Notes under the pieces: generated by a model
Databases searched by the model: none
Told to the model about the DNA's origin: nothing
Seen by the model: only the letters and a program-made list of their open reading frames with translations
Assembly: GCA_964019135.1 (NCBI GenBank)
Contig: OZ025256.1
Location: 39,652,035-39,716,034, forward strand
Source of the DNA: Arenicola marina
Lineage: Eukaryota; Annelida; Polychaeta; Arenicolidae
Direction of reading: 5' to 3'
DNA length: 64,000 nucleotides
Translations under genes and position numbers: made by a program
Part shown: positions 43,561 through 56,468 of the stretch, piece after piece
Numbering within the stretch: position 1 is the stretch's first letter
How the letters are laid out: each line of letters opens with the position of its first letter

Positions 43561-44255
43561 CACCCCCCCCCCCACCCCGCCCGCACCTCCCCGCAAGCAA
43601 AAACGATAACAACTATTTTCAACGTTCCGCTGGTTTTTTACACATTTTACCCAGCCAGTGCCTACGATCAGACAAGTTTATCACGGGGTTCTACTACCTA
43701 ACGGTAGGTGTTGGTGACTAACATGACTTGCGAGGTGCTCTTCGCTGACCATTCTTTGTCTACGGCCTTGAGAGTTATCTTTACATCTCTGCTTCCGCGC
43801 CACTACTTATGCCATGTATCTCCCCACTGGGGCTCAGTCCTATTAACAATGTTCAGCCATGCGCTTCCTCCTTACCTGGTTTAGCTCAGTGGAAAGTGCC
43901 ACCACCCACACAGCGTGGTTGTGGTCATTTTATGCGACAGATTACAGGCAACAAGGAGATGGTTTCAGTACATTTGGCTTCATTAACATTATCACCCTCC
44001 TATACAGGGTTTATCACGATGCAGCCACAGGATAACCAGAGCGGCCGCAGTCCACCGCGTCAGTTATCACCAATGTAGATAGAACACAGAGCACATAATA
44101 AGCATGGTCGCAACCCTTGTCAAGAGTCATAGGTCCATTAAACCTGACTACACTTGTCAGTTGATATCTACCTTAACCATCCCTGACCAATCACCACGAA
44201 GTCGTCTCCATCCAAATGGTTTCCTTCACTTTGCTTCACGCCTAACCCACGTCAA
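43561..44255. other. Low-copy DNA before the 60-bp array
   Basis: C-run at 43563-43574, then mixed sequence. TTTCAGTACATTTGGCTTC at 43963-43981 resembles CCTCAGTACATTTGGCCT of the neighbouring array, and may be an outlying or ancestral unit. No gene is supported. Confidence 0.4.
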
Positions 44256-47163
44256 CATTCCGGGCAGGGTCACCACGTTGTGGCCTCAGTCCATTTGGCC
44301 TGTATACCATTGTTCTATTCCGGGCAGGGTCACCACGCTGTAACCTCAGTACATTTGGCCTGTATACCATTGTTCTATTCCGGGCAGGGTCACCACGCTG
44401 TGGCCTCAGTACATTTGGCCTTGATACCATTGTTCTATTCCGGGCAGGGTCACCACGCTGTGGCCTAAGTACATTTGGCCTGTATACCATTGTTCTATTC
44501 CGGGCAGGGTCACCACGCTGTGGCCTCAGCCCATTTGGCCTGTATACCATTGTTCTATTCCGGGCAGGGTCACCACGCTGTGGCCTCAGTACATTTGGCC
44601 TGTATACCATTGTTCTATTCCGGGCAGGGTCACCACGCTGTGGCCTCAGTACATTTGGCCTTTATACCATTGTCTTATTCCGGGCAGGGTCACCACGCTG
44701 TGGCCTCAGTCCATTTGGCCTGTATACCATTGTTCTATTCCGGGCAGGGTCACCACGCTGTGGCCTCGGTACATTTGGCCTTTATACCATTGTCCTATTC
44801 CGGGCAGGGTCACCACGCTGTGGCCTCAGCCCATTTGGCCTGTATACCATTGTTCTATTCCGGGCAGGGTCACCACGCTGTGGCCTCAGCCCATTTGACC
44901 TGTATACCATTGTCTTATTCCGGACAGGGTCACCACGCTGTGGCCTCAGCCCATTTGGCCTTGATACCATTGTTCTATTCCGGGCAGGGTCACCACGCTG
45001 TGGCCTCAGCCCATTTGGCCTGTATACCATTGTCATATTCCGGGCAGGGTCACCACGCTGTGGCCTCAGTACATTTGGCCTGTATACCATTGTTCTATTC
45101 CGGGCAGGGTCACCACGCTGTGGCCTCAGTACATTTGGCCTGTATACCATTGTTCTATTCCGGGCAGGGTCACCACGCTGTGGCTTCAGTCCATTTGGCC
45201 TTTATACCATTGTTCTATTCCGGGTAGGGTCACCATGCTGTGGCCTCAGTACATTTGGCCTTGCTACCATTGTTCTATTCCGGGCAGGGTCACTACGCTG
45301 TGACCTCAGTCCATTTGGCCTTGATACCATTGTTTTATTCCGGGCTGGGTCACCACTCTGTGGCTTCAGTCCACATGGCCTTGATACCATCGTTCTCTAC
45401 GGGCAGGGTCACCCCGCTGTGGCCTCAGTTCATATGGCCTTGATACCATTGTCTTATTCCGGGCAGGGTCACCACGCTGTGGCCTCAGTCCATTTGGCCT
45501 TGATACCATTGTTCTATTCCGGGCAGAGTCACTACGCTGTGACCTCAGTACATTTGGCCTGTATACCATTGTTCTATTCCGGGCAGGGTCACCACGCTGT
45601 GGCCTCAGTACATTTGGCCTTGATACCATTGTTCTATTCCGGGCAGGGTCACCACGCTGTGGCCTCAGTACATTTGGCCTGTATACCATTGTTCTATTCC
45701 GGGCAGGGTCACCACGCTGTGGCCTCAGCCCATTTGGCCTGTATACCATTGTTCTATTCCGGGCAGGGTCACCACGCTGTGGCCTCAGTACATTTGGCCT
45801 GTATACCATTGTTCTATTCCGGGCAGGGTCACCACGCTGTGGCCTCAGTACATTTGGCCTTTATACCATTGTCTTATTCCGGGCAGGGTCACCACGCTGT
45901 GGCCTCAGTCCATTTGGCCTGTATACCATTGTTCTATTCCGGGCAGGGTCACCACGCTGTGGCCTCGGTACATTTGGCCTTTATACCATTGTCCTATTCC
46001 GGGCAGGGTCACCACGCTGTGGCCTCAGCCCATTTGGCCTGTATACCATTGTTCTATTCCGGGCAGGGTCACCACGCTGTGGCCTCAGCCCATTTGGCCT
46101 GTATACCATTGTCTTATTCCGGACAGGGTCACCACGCTGTGGCCTCAGCCCATTTGGCCTTGATACCATTGTTCTATTCCGGGCAGGGTCACCACGCTGT
46201 GGCCTCAGCCCATTTGGCCTGTATACCATTGTCTTATTCCGGGCAGGGTCACCACGCTGTGGCCTCAGTACATTTGGCCTGTATACCATTGTTCTATTCC
46301 GGGCAGGGTCACCACGCTGTGGCCTCAGCCCATTTGGCCTGTATACCATTGTCTTATTCCGGGCAGGGTCACCACGCTGTGGCCTCAGTACATTTGGCCT
46401 GTATACCATTGTTCTATTCCGGGCAGGGTCACCACGCTGTGGCTTCAGTCCATTTGGCCTTTATACCATTGTTCTATTCCGGGTAGGGTCACCACGCTGT
46501 GGCCTCAGTACATTTGGCCTTGCTACCATTGTTCTATTCCGGGCAGGGTCACTACGCTGTGACCTCAGTCCATTTGGCCTTGATACCATTGTTTTATTCC
46601 GGGCTGGGTCACCACTCTGTGGCTTCAGTCCACATGGCCTTGATACCATCGTTCTCTACGGGCAGGGTCACCCCGCTGTGGCCTCAGTTCATATGGCCTT
46701 GATACCATTGTCTTATTCCGGGCAGGGTCACCACGCTGTGGCCTCAGTCCATTTGGCCTTGATACCATTGTTCTATTCCGGGCAGGGTCACTACGCTGTG
46801 ACCTCAGTCCATTTGGCCTTGATACCATTGTTTTATTCCGGGCTGGGTCACCACTCTGTGGCTTCAGTCCACATGGCCTTGATACCATCGTTCTATTGCG
46901 GGCAGGGTCACCCCGCTGTGGCCTCAGTTCATATGGCCTTGCTACCATTGTTCTAATCCGGGCAGGGTCACCCCGCTGTGGCCTCAGTTCATATGGCCTT
47001 GATACCATTGTCTTATTCCGGGCAGGGTCACCACGCTGTGGCCTCAGTCCATTTGGCCTTGATACCATTGCTTTATTCCTGGCAGGGTCACCACGCTGTG
47101 GCCTCAGTCCATTTGGGCTGTATACCATTGTTCTATTCCCGACAGCTTCACCACGCTGTGGAC
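44256..47163. repeat. 60-bp minisatellite, about 48 copies
   Basis: Units read ATTCCGGGCAGGGTCACCAC, then GCTGTGGCCTCAGTACATTT, then GGCCTGTATACCATTGTTCT. A long-range repeat of 1259 bp is visible: the monomer series from about 45240 is repeated from 46499, including the odd 59-bp unit with TTCTCTACGGGC. Because 60 is a multiple of three and the unit lacks stops, 20-residue periodic frames are open on both strands, broken only by 59-bp units. These frames are not evidence of a gene. Confidence 0.96.
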
Positions 47164-47291
47164 CCATATGGTCTTTCTACCATTGCTTGACAGGTCTGTC
47201 ACCATTGTTGGACATTCGTTGACATGCTGTTTCTGCCGCGTAAATATGACCTTACTTTTATCCATTTATTTCCTATTGCCCCGGTGTCTAG
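47164..47291. other. Short spacer after the 60-bp array
   Basis: It contains one decayed unit-like piece (GGTCTGTCACCATTG) and then unique sequence. Confidence 0.4.
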
Positions 47292-47960
47292 TTCACCACT
47301 GCTAGGCCAGTCATTACAGGCAACAGGCTTTTCCTGATCCCGCATACTCGCTTTCGTATTTATCGCCCAGGTAGGCGTCATGGACCCCCGGCAGCATCAT
47401 GCAAGCGCAAGAGAGCAACCAAGCAGACAACACCTGCCCCGAAGCCACCTCGCAAGGAAAAAACATCCAGCTCGGGCCTCACGACAGCGTTGACAACCGA
47501 ATTAATGTCACAGACTGCGCAACAGTCGCCCCCACCTAATCAATCAGCTGCCTCCCCTGACACAACTGGGAGCGAAATGCTTGCGAAAGCCGTTGAGCTG
47601 ACGGGACATGTGCACTCATGCATCAAGGAGGTCTCTGAGCTTGTCTCAGTCACCTTAGCTGCAGCTGAACGCCCACGCGACGAAAACCCGCAGCCTGCAC
47701 TGCTAACTCCGTCTCATGATGTCAGAGACTCCCGACCGGCGTCGCGATTTAGACCAGACGCAACAGGACTTGATCGCCAACAACATTCAAGACTGTGCAG
47801 GAGGCCCAGCACCCGTGGCCAACATCGATACCCTGCAGAGTAAGCCTCGACCAGTCGTTGCTGTCGGAGCTTCCATCGGACACAACCTGCCGCTCCGAAC
47901 CAAGCAAACGATATGGACCCATAATTACATAAGTATTTTGTGGGAAGGATGCCTACATGC
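47292..47960 (+). mobile_element. Fossil retroelement fragment, gag-like part only
   Basis: A coding-like remnant with a basic Lys/Pro-rich region and, toward its end, a segment of the kind found in gag-like first proteins of DIRS-type and related tyrosine-recombinase retroelements (RTKQTIWTHNYISI). Only this part is present. No reverse transcriptase, recombinase or terminal repeats were seen. It is broken, with at least one interruption. The family call is tentative because it rests on remembered resemblance. It lies between the 60-bp array and D copy 3. Confidence 0.35.
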
Positions 47961-47994
47961 CATATGCTGTTACATGTACAAATCGATTGCTTGA

Positions 47995-50395
47995 CTTTTT
48001 GAGCTGATGAAAAAAGAACACTTTATCTGTATCGCGTCGCTTCTCATTTCTCGTGCCGATGGCAATAACGGCAGATAAATGTCGGAGTGACTCCAGAACG
48101 GAAACGAATCAGGTTAGCCCCCTGTTTGCGGCAGCTGGTAAATGTGTGTTTGACATACGGGCACTGCGCCAGGCAGGGCAGGAGTTCTAATGACACAGCT
48201 GGGGTCGATCGCGTGCCAGACGAAAAGGGGATTTTTGTTATCGATGCTTGCTTGCAACGGCGGATTGGGCAGAAAGCGGGTTCACAATAATTAGGCCTCT
48301 CCCCCCTTACACACATACACCTCTTGTTGGCCCCTGCTGAATAAAATTGCGATTCCCACCGGTCTATCCGTCAAATGTTGTACACCCCCCCCCCCCACAC
48401 CCTCCTTCCCTCTCCCACGCTTCCTGTCAAGATAGGCGTCGGATAAGCGTGCATACTATTCTCCAGGAAGGCGAGGTCCAACACGGCTCAGCTCATAAAT
48501 TGCACCTAAAACTAAACGAAGGGTAGGGGTGAGCCACCCCCATCCCCAGGAGCGCCACTTTAGCTCCGCCCCCCCACCATCTTCCACGTCATGGTGGTCA
48601 CCTATGCGTTGCCATGCAGCTTACATGGATGACGACATGGTCTGTATATGGTGAAAACCATCCAACCGTAGATTCCGTAAAACCCATAGTAACGTTTTTG
48701 TACATTTCTCTCGGACAAGAACTAATTTTTTTGCATGCTAACAATAAATTCAACATGCTTTCAAGCCGGTCTGCGTCCAATTCATCGTCGCTATTACGGA
48801 ATAAAAAAACATCAATACTTTGCGAGGATATGGCAGAAATGGCCTATGACAGCTTAAAAGCTTTCCATTAAAGAAATGCCATCGGAGTTATCTCGTAGAG
48901 GATTTTCCTGACCGTATCACGGTCTGAACAACGGTAGATTTGCTCAGTACATGGCCCATGTCTTTGTACAATTCTCAGTCTGTTATCTGGGAAGAAGTAG
49001 GCGGTTCCCATGGTAACGAGGCGGCAGTGGAAGCATTATGAAAGCAACACTGAGACAAATAGAAAGAGACTAATTGGAAAATGAGAGATTGCTTTGTTCC
49101 GTTTTCCGTGCGCACCTGTCGTGTGCATTGTTGCTTTATTCACGTTCCTGGGACCGGCAGCTAAGACGTTCAATAATTAATTTAACTTTTTATCAAAGCT
49201 ATGAATAGACATGCATTTTCGTCTTTGCCCTCTCCAGTAATATGTATCGTGATATGGTGAAGGTTACATTGCAGCATTGGATCAGGGCATTTGTTTGCAG
49301 CCGCCTTGAGATTGTGTGAACCATATAATATTTAGCCCACTCCTATTCAAAATGAGAGAAAGAGAAATAGAGAGACAGGGAGAGGCAGAATAGAGGCGTA
49401 CCTTTCGCTTGAGCATCATTTATTCAAGGGACAGGAGGTTGCTCCCTGAATGACAACTCTGTGATGGTTGGTTCCTCCAGTGCCCAGTTTGTGAATGTGC
49501 AAGTAAATTATTATCTCGTAACGCCATGGAGTCATCCCTGTCATTGTAAGAACGTCATTGTCATTGTAACGCTATTCTATTAATTGTGAAATCTCCTCTA
49601 GATCGTCTTCTTAGTAATAGCGCTTTCATCCCGGGAATTCCCAGGAAGTCCGACCTCCATGTCTATCTGTGGCTGTGGTTTTCTTTGCCTCTCTCTCCTG
49701 CGCCCAGTTTGGCCAGACCGCAATGTCTGCGTTAAGATGTTTTCGATGTTTGCACCCCGAAGACCTAATGCTACACAGATACCAAGTCTATGGCACTGAA
49801 GGAAAATCCACACGAGCGGCCACCTAGACCTGTGGTATCCAATCTCATGGAACTATTCACATCTTAAGGTATACTATCCGATTCAAGCGAAGACGGAAAG
49901 AACGTTAATGCCGAGGACATCAGAATGTCAATGAATTGTAGGGAAAGAGAAATTATCACATGCTTAGCCCATGGCCAATTAAGTGAATCCCTACGGAGGC
50001 ATATTGTTCATGGGGAGTAGTTTGAGGGAAGGAAAAACAAAAGTAATGCTGAGGCCATTTCGATCTGAGGAAAGTGCCCCTATAATGGAGACAAAGAAAC
50101 AAGTTAATGCCATTTGAGTGAAGTGATGCTTACGGATTTAATGACCCATGAAGATCGGATTATGTGACTCGTTTCAAGATTCAAGAAGGTTGGATGATCT
50201 TTAAAGAGTGAATTTTGCGACTGAAAGAATGATCTATTGAGGTTGGATAACTGGCATCATGAGATACAATGTTACATGATATAGTTGATTAACTACCAAT
50301 AAATGATGCATTACGTATCTGATTTAAGTAGCAATAAAGGTTGCATTACATGGCTGATTTAATTACAAATGCATGTTGCTTTTAACACTTCGTTA
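47995..50395 (+). repeat. Block D, copy 3 (short form)
   Basis: Starts at GAGCTGATGAAAAAAGAACA and shows GCAGGGCAGGAGTTCTAATG (48174), the CTTCCACGTCATGG region (48585), the GACCTCCATGTCTATCTGTG region (49650) and AACGTTAATGCCGAGGACAT (49902). The middle segment with GATGTGTATGAACC and the GC-rich patch are missing, giving about 2.4 kb. It passes at about 50395 into block T. Confidence 0.78.
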
Positions 50396-51499
50396 GACGC
50401 TCAATAAATGTGGCACAGTATAGTACCTGATGATTTATTTGGCACAAATGGCAATTTGCCTGATATAACAAACATCTGTACGGTATGCTTGGTGAACTTT
50501 TCGAAATGCCCGTCCTGGCATACAGCACGTGACATACAGTTAGCTTGCTCAATGCTAAATGTAATTTGTTTAATAATATATATAATTTGTCCAATACTAT
50601 AGGTAATTTGTTGCATACCGACATCGTGTATGCAATGCTAAATGTAATGTGGGATATGCTGATTTTGTTATCAGCGATGAATGTGCTTTGTTTATGCTGA
50701 ATATCGTTTGCTCAAATACAACGCGCATGTTGTTCCACAATTGCTGCATTACTTCCATTATTTTATAATTATAAATGTAATTTTGTCATCTTAATTATCA
50801 TGTGTTTAAAACTAAATGGAATTTGTTGAACAACGATTCCTTGCAGCGATTCTACGCAGCAGATTAGTATGAACCACATCCTCATCCCTTCGCCTATATA
50901 GATCGCACCGCATTGCTGCCTTCCCCCTTTTAATAAAATGAGTTGATATATTGGATAATGTTTGTCCGTTGTTATCGTCTGAATTAACAGGTCCTTAGGA
51001 TAGAAGAGTAGCCTATCTACCGTCATCTGGTCGCCTGGTTGCCTGGGTGTGACTGTGCTGTACCACATACATCAGGGGTAGATCCAGTAATTTGGTTGGA
51101 AACGGGGGTTAGGGGGTGGGGGGGGCGGGGGGGCTGGAGTGATCTGACCTGACTGAGACCAGAAGATGCCGCACTCAATTTGTGTGTGTGTGGGGGGGGG
51201 GGGGGGGGCGGGGGGCGCCACAAATAAATGGAGAGGGAGAGGGGGGTATTTGTGTATCGCAAAAATCGAAGACAGATCTAAAATTTGGAAAGGGGGTGGG
51301 GGGCGGAGACGAAGTGATCTCTCCTAAAAACTCTGACTGAAACCGGAGGAGGTCGCGCTCAAGGTGTGTGTATGTGTATGGGGGGGGGGGGGGTACAATT
51401 CAATGGAGAGCGGCAGAGGGAGAGGGGCACTAACAGGTTCCAGACTCTCTCGAGCCCCTCTTGCGACCAGTTCGTGATACCATATACGGTCAAATCAAT
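50396..51499 (+). repeat. Block T, copy 1
   Basis: AT-rich sequence with TTTAATAATATATATAATTT, then TTGTTATCGTCTGAA (50968) and a G-rich stretch around CAGTAATTTGG. It aligns with 56660-57270 in the same order. G-runs occur at 51190-51208 and 51380-51392. It lies between D copies 3 and 4, as its partner lies before D copy 5. No coding content. Confidence 0.7.
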
Positions 51500-54365
51500 T
51501 GTCTGCAATATTGAGTGGATGAAAAAAAAATCTATCACGTCGCTTCCCTTTTATCTTGCCGAGTGCAATGGCTGACGATAAATTTCGGAGTGACCCCAGG
51601 AGGGAACCGACGCTTGCCGCGACCCCTGTGTTATTTTGACACACGGGCCCTTGCGCTGGGCAGGGCCGGAGCTCTAATGACACAGCTGGGGTCGATCGCG
51701 TGCCAGACGAAAAGAGGATGTTTTGATCGATGCTTGTTTGGTCTTACAACGGCGGATTGGGCAGAAAGAGGGTTCCCAATAATTAGATGCACCTCCCCCC
51801 CCCACCTGCTCACACACCCACCCCTTGTCCGCCCCTGCTGAATAAAATTGCGTTTCCCTCAGATCGTCAGATGTTGTACACCGCTCCCCACTCCTTCCCC
51901 CTTCTACGCTTGCTGTCAAGCTAGGCGTCGCGTAAGCATGCATAAAATTCCTCAAGAAGCCGGGTACCAACACTGTTCAACCCATAAATTTCCCATAAGA
52001 CTAAACAAAAGTTAGAGGTGAGCCCCCAGGGGCACCACTTCAACCCCCCACCCTCCTCCACGTCATTGGGGTCACTTATGCCTTGCCATGCGGCCTCCGT
52101 GGATGACGACATGGTCTGTATATGGTGACAACTATCAAGCCGTATATCCCGTGAAACCAACCATGGCATTTAAGGCGTTGTTGATTAAATTCGCACTCGA
52201 TCAAAAACTAGTTATGCCATTGTAAACTGAGCATCATATCGTTCTATTAACACCTCAGAAAAACACCTGTTCGTTCAATTAAACTTGATGTGTATGAACC
52301 GCATAAACTAGTCTACTGGTTCAGACTTTATGATGCAAAATCACCACATCTTGATGCAAAATCGAACCAGGGAGGATTGTAACATTTTCCAGCGTATAGC
52401 TGTTTCGGTCAACGGCTTTAATTAATCCAATACACAGCTGTGATTCGTGGCGTCATTTTATATCAACCATTACATATGTGCTCATCCATGGTGTGTCGTC
52501 TGACCTGGCTCGGCCGTCGCATTACGGCTGTTCTGCAAATAGCTTCGAGATATATCCGATCATAATTTCTAAAAAAAGAATAAATTGACAATAATAACGG
52601 TGGCGGCTCCCGTTGGCTGCAAACGCTATTCAATTAATTCTGAAATCGCTTCTACATCGTCTGCTTGGTAATAGCTCATTGATCGCGGGAAATCCCAGGT
52701 AAGCTGACCTCCATGTCTGTCTGTGGCTGTTGTTTTCTTCGCCTTGCTCTCCATCGCCCCGTTTGGCCAGACCGCAGTGTCTGCGTTAGGATGTTTTCGA
52801 TGTATGCGGCCCGAAGAGTCAATGTTATACAGATACTATAAGTCAATGGCACTCAAAGCAAACCCACACGAGCGGTCACCTAGAGCTGTGGTATCAAATC
52901 GTCGTCAAAAATGATAAAAAACTGGAGATTCAATTGGCAGTTCGGGCCCCGGGAAATATTGATTGGCATCACTCAGCACGGGCTGCGGCGCCGCGGCTCG
53001 GTGCGTCCGGGCGGCCACGGTCCCTCCCTGAGATCTGATATAAGGCGCAATGCTATTTGCTGCCACCTCTAAAGGGTGGCCACGCCGCGCCGATTCTCCC
53101 ACCTTCCCTCTCCCCTCCCCCCTCCCCCTATCCCCGCCCTACCCCTCCCTGACACCGCGACGGCCTAAAAATTGTCCAGCTGATTTGAGCGGACATAACG
53201 CGGAGGAGATTGCCCTCATCTCTCTGCGACTTAGTAATGAGAAGTACTAGTTTCCCATGACCTCCCCCCACCTCCAAACACGGACGCGTCCCTCAATATT
53301 TACTGGATTTAATCATCCAAAGATAAATGGCACACTTTTCGTGCGTCGACTGGAACTGCACTCACGCATCCGCCCCACTGGCTGCAAAGCAATATATGGA
53401 AGCACATCCTGCAGGCAGCTGCAGGCAAAGCGCGGGAGTTCGGGCTCTTTTATATGGTATGTTACAAAAGTCGAGAGAACCTATCGAATAACACGACGGC
53501 TTTCTTCTGGGTCTGCTTTCGGGTCATTGCATGGCGGCAAACACTGCCATCGTGCTAACTGAATCACTTACAGGCCATGGTCTCCAATATAGGAATAAAG
53601 CGTTTCATAACGCTAAGATATCCCTGTAGGCCCGTGTTCCTTCGACCACATGTGGCCAGGAAGGCATCAATCTACATGTGAAATGGTCGTCCGACATTGC
53701 CGTCACATTACCTAGATCACCCTCGAGCCTCCCCCTCCCCCCCCCCCCCCGCAAGCACAAATATATGACATTCAATTTCGTCTGGATGAAAACGGATTTG
53801 CGCGAAAGCGTTTTCATTTAAATGACCGTCAAGCCCATTGAAAGGTGCAGTGATGGTGTGGAAACCAAAGCAACATAGACGGATCTCATGAAACAAATGT
53901 ACATCTCAAGGTTTTCAAATCGCTTGAAGTGAAGACGGACACACCGATAATGCTGATGACATCAGTATTTCAATGAATAGTAGGGACAGAGATGATCTTT
54001 TAGGATTGAATTATGCAACTAAAAATATGACACATTGAGACTGGTTAACAGCTACCATGAGCTACAAGTATTGCATGATATAGCTGATTAACTTCCAAGA
54101 AATGATGCTTTATATATCCGATTTAAGTAGCGATAAAGATTGCATTACATGGCTGATTTAATCACAAATACATGTTGCTGGTTAGACGTCCAATATATGT
54201 TGCATGGCGTAGTGGCTAGAAAGTCGAGTTTCGAAGTACAGGTGAATATGTCACGTGAGATTTAAATTGATATATATAATATATATATAACATGCACGAT
54301 GCCACACGGTAATAAACGGCGTGGTTTAAAGTGTTTCTTGTGGCGTGGCTTACTCTTAGCTATAA
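51500..54365 (+). repeat. Block D, copy 4
   Basis: Landmarks: GGATGAAAAAAAAATC (51517), GGGCCGGAGCTCTAATGACA (51664), GATGTGTATGAACCGCATAA (52287), GCTTTAATTAATCCAATACA (52415), GC-rich patch (53012), AATAACACGACGGC (53488), and a decayed GATAATGCTGATGACATCAG (53946). It passes directly into block C at 54366 exactly as D copy 1 does at 39236, which supports a common D-C unit. Confidence 0.8.
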
Positions 54366-55269
54366 GTGTAGGGCCAGATTGAAATGTACACGGTTCCTAC
54401 AGTCCATGGCAACCACAGTGGGCCTTCAATTTTATGGTGCTGCTCCGTGATATAAATGCAAGATAAAGATTTCGGAGGAGTAATTTTTAAATTTTTAGTG
54501 GGCTAAAAAATGTATTTGGACAATGCTTATCTGTATTGCGAGATGTCCCAATAGTGGTCTGCAGTGCCATGTGGTATCAGTCTTCTATTCCAAAGAGGAT
54601 CGCCCTGGCTGAGTGGTGGAACACTCGACAGCAGATCAATAGGGTCCCTGATTCCAAACCCGGTCTTAGCGATTTAATCTACGGCACCTGCCATCCAAAT
54701 TATACTTTGTCTCGCGGAGGTTCCTTGGTATAATTTAGCCATCCTGTGCACAAACCGGGCCTCAAACAACAATCAGTCCATTTCTCCGTTCCGAGCCCCT
54801 TCACCCGTGGGTCTGGCATTCATTGGTTGCATTAGGTCCATAGTTTCATAGTTCAATAGTTATTACTATTAGTTATTAACACAACTTTTCTCATGGGGGA
54901 GTCATCCTATCTCAGTTCGCATAGAGTAGCGGGTTTCCTTGGGGACATGGCTCTCCTCTCCTTGTCCTGAAGATACAACCAACCAACAACCATCTCCCCA
55001 TCGCAGTAACAAGATGAGCTGCAAACACAACGGTTGTGGATACCAACACTGGTACCTGCATCTCTGGCAAGTTTCATCCCAACCCATGTCATTGTCCTCG
55101 GAGATGTCTTGATTTAATGTGACCTTCTTATGTGTAAAATAACGGGCCAAGCACACCAATAGTTCATTATTATGCCTAGTTTCTTGTGCACTTAAGTCGT
55201 CTTAAATGCCAGCACTAACGTTTCCTTTGCTACGCATCCCCATCTGCAATCGTTCATATCTGGGAATAC
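54366..55269 (+). repeat. Block C, copy 3
   Basis: Opens with GGGCCAGATTGAAATGTACA, has an uninterrupted GTGATATAAATGCAAG site for SINE-1, the SINE-2-like segment (54603-54776), an empty family A site (54898) and a SINE-1 3' part. It then continues through the CATCTGCAATCGTTCATATC junction into block E. Confidence 0.8.
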
Positions 55270-56271
55270 TATAATTAATATAATTTTATAACTACAATAC
55301 ATGTACTATACTATAATTAATCTTGCCTTGCTTTAGTATATTGATGAATGATAATGGTTTCTAAACGTTGGCATAGCGTCATTCTCCGCCAGGGAGAAGA
55401 AAAACCCCTTTAGCAAAGGCAAAAACGAGAACGGTGGTCTTTGGGTGGTGCGTGGTCTTTGGGCTGTGCGTGGTGGGCAGGTGGGGCTGGCTGATGAGGG
55501 AGGGAGGCGAAGTGGATAATATATTGATGTACCGGGGCGGTGATGTTCCTCCTGCCAGGTCGCTTCCTCTGCCCCTCGGTGGGCTGCATAGCGCCGTCTC
55601 ACGGATTGTTATTCACAAGGCCACCGGAGACGCCCCCTGGTGGCTCTGACCATTACCAGGCAAGGTGAAAGGCCGAGCAGGTCGAGGCTATTCCCCACAC
55701 CAGCAAGCGCATTTGTTCCACAAATATGGGGTAAAGGCTTTGACTCTATTATGGGTTTTCGCCCCTCCCAGACATAAAATTTCTTGACGACTCCCATTAA
55801 TCAAGTCTCGCGACTTAGGCTATGATTGGTCCTGGGGGGCGTGGTGCTGACAATGCTGAAGGCCTGAATGTCTATTGGACTGGGTGGTGAGGAGAGGGAA
55901 GGGGGTAGGGGGGGGGGGGGGTGATAATCGTGCAGGGACGCGTTTTTAAGCCCAATTTATATCCGTGGTCAAAAATGAAAGCGCCCCGCTAGCGATTTAG
56001 AGTCTCCATTATGGACAGAGCGTCGGATATTAGGCTGTAGAGCCATGTTGATTATATTAAAGTTGGCGAATTTGTTTCACTAAGAAACATCATTAGGCCT
56101 ACTTCTATGTAGAATAGTTTCAACGGAAATGGTTTATTTACGTCCCGGTAAAACAAGAGGAAAGATATGTGCAATAATTAAGAAGACATTTTGTTAAATG
56201 TTCTATTTTGGCGATATTATGAATGCGGAAATGTGTGGCTTTATTGTGTATTATGTCATAATAGTTATCAA
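55270..56271 (+). repeat. Block E, copy 2
   Basis: Near-identical to copy 1 at 32990-33970. It carries GACGCCCCCTGGTGGCTCTG (55630-55649); its reverse complement CCACCAGGGGGC matches the conserved centre of the CTCF motif. The corresponding site in copy 1 reads CCGCCAGGGGGC. An inverted relative of its GCGACTTAGGCTATGATTGG region (55811-55830) lies at about 56463-56500. Confidence 0.85.
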
Positions 56272-56468
56272 CCCCGAGAACCCATATGCCACCGTAGAGC
56301 CTTACGGCTCGTGGATCGGTGGTTCGAGCCCCACTGTGGTCATGTCTGTGTGATAGCTGGATAAATATACTCTGTTTCTTCGCAACAAGTAAGGGGTTAC
56401 CCCCGGAGACATGGCTTCGGGATAGGAACAAAAGTGATTAAAGCGTCCTGAATATGATACCAACCAAC
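56272..56468 (+). mobile_element. SINE-1, 5'-truncated
   Basis: It begins inside the head (near the B box GGTTCGAGCCCC, 56322-56333) and runs through GGGGTTACCCCCGGAGACATG to a CCAACCAACC tail. Block E copy 1 lacks it at the matching place, so it arrived after E was duplicated or was lost there. Confidence 0.8.

Noticed and set aside
44242-47222. Periodic frames on both strands of the 60-bp array
   Set aside because: Both strands are open for the same trivial reason (stop-free unit, length divisible by three). No start context or domain.
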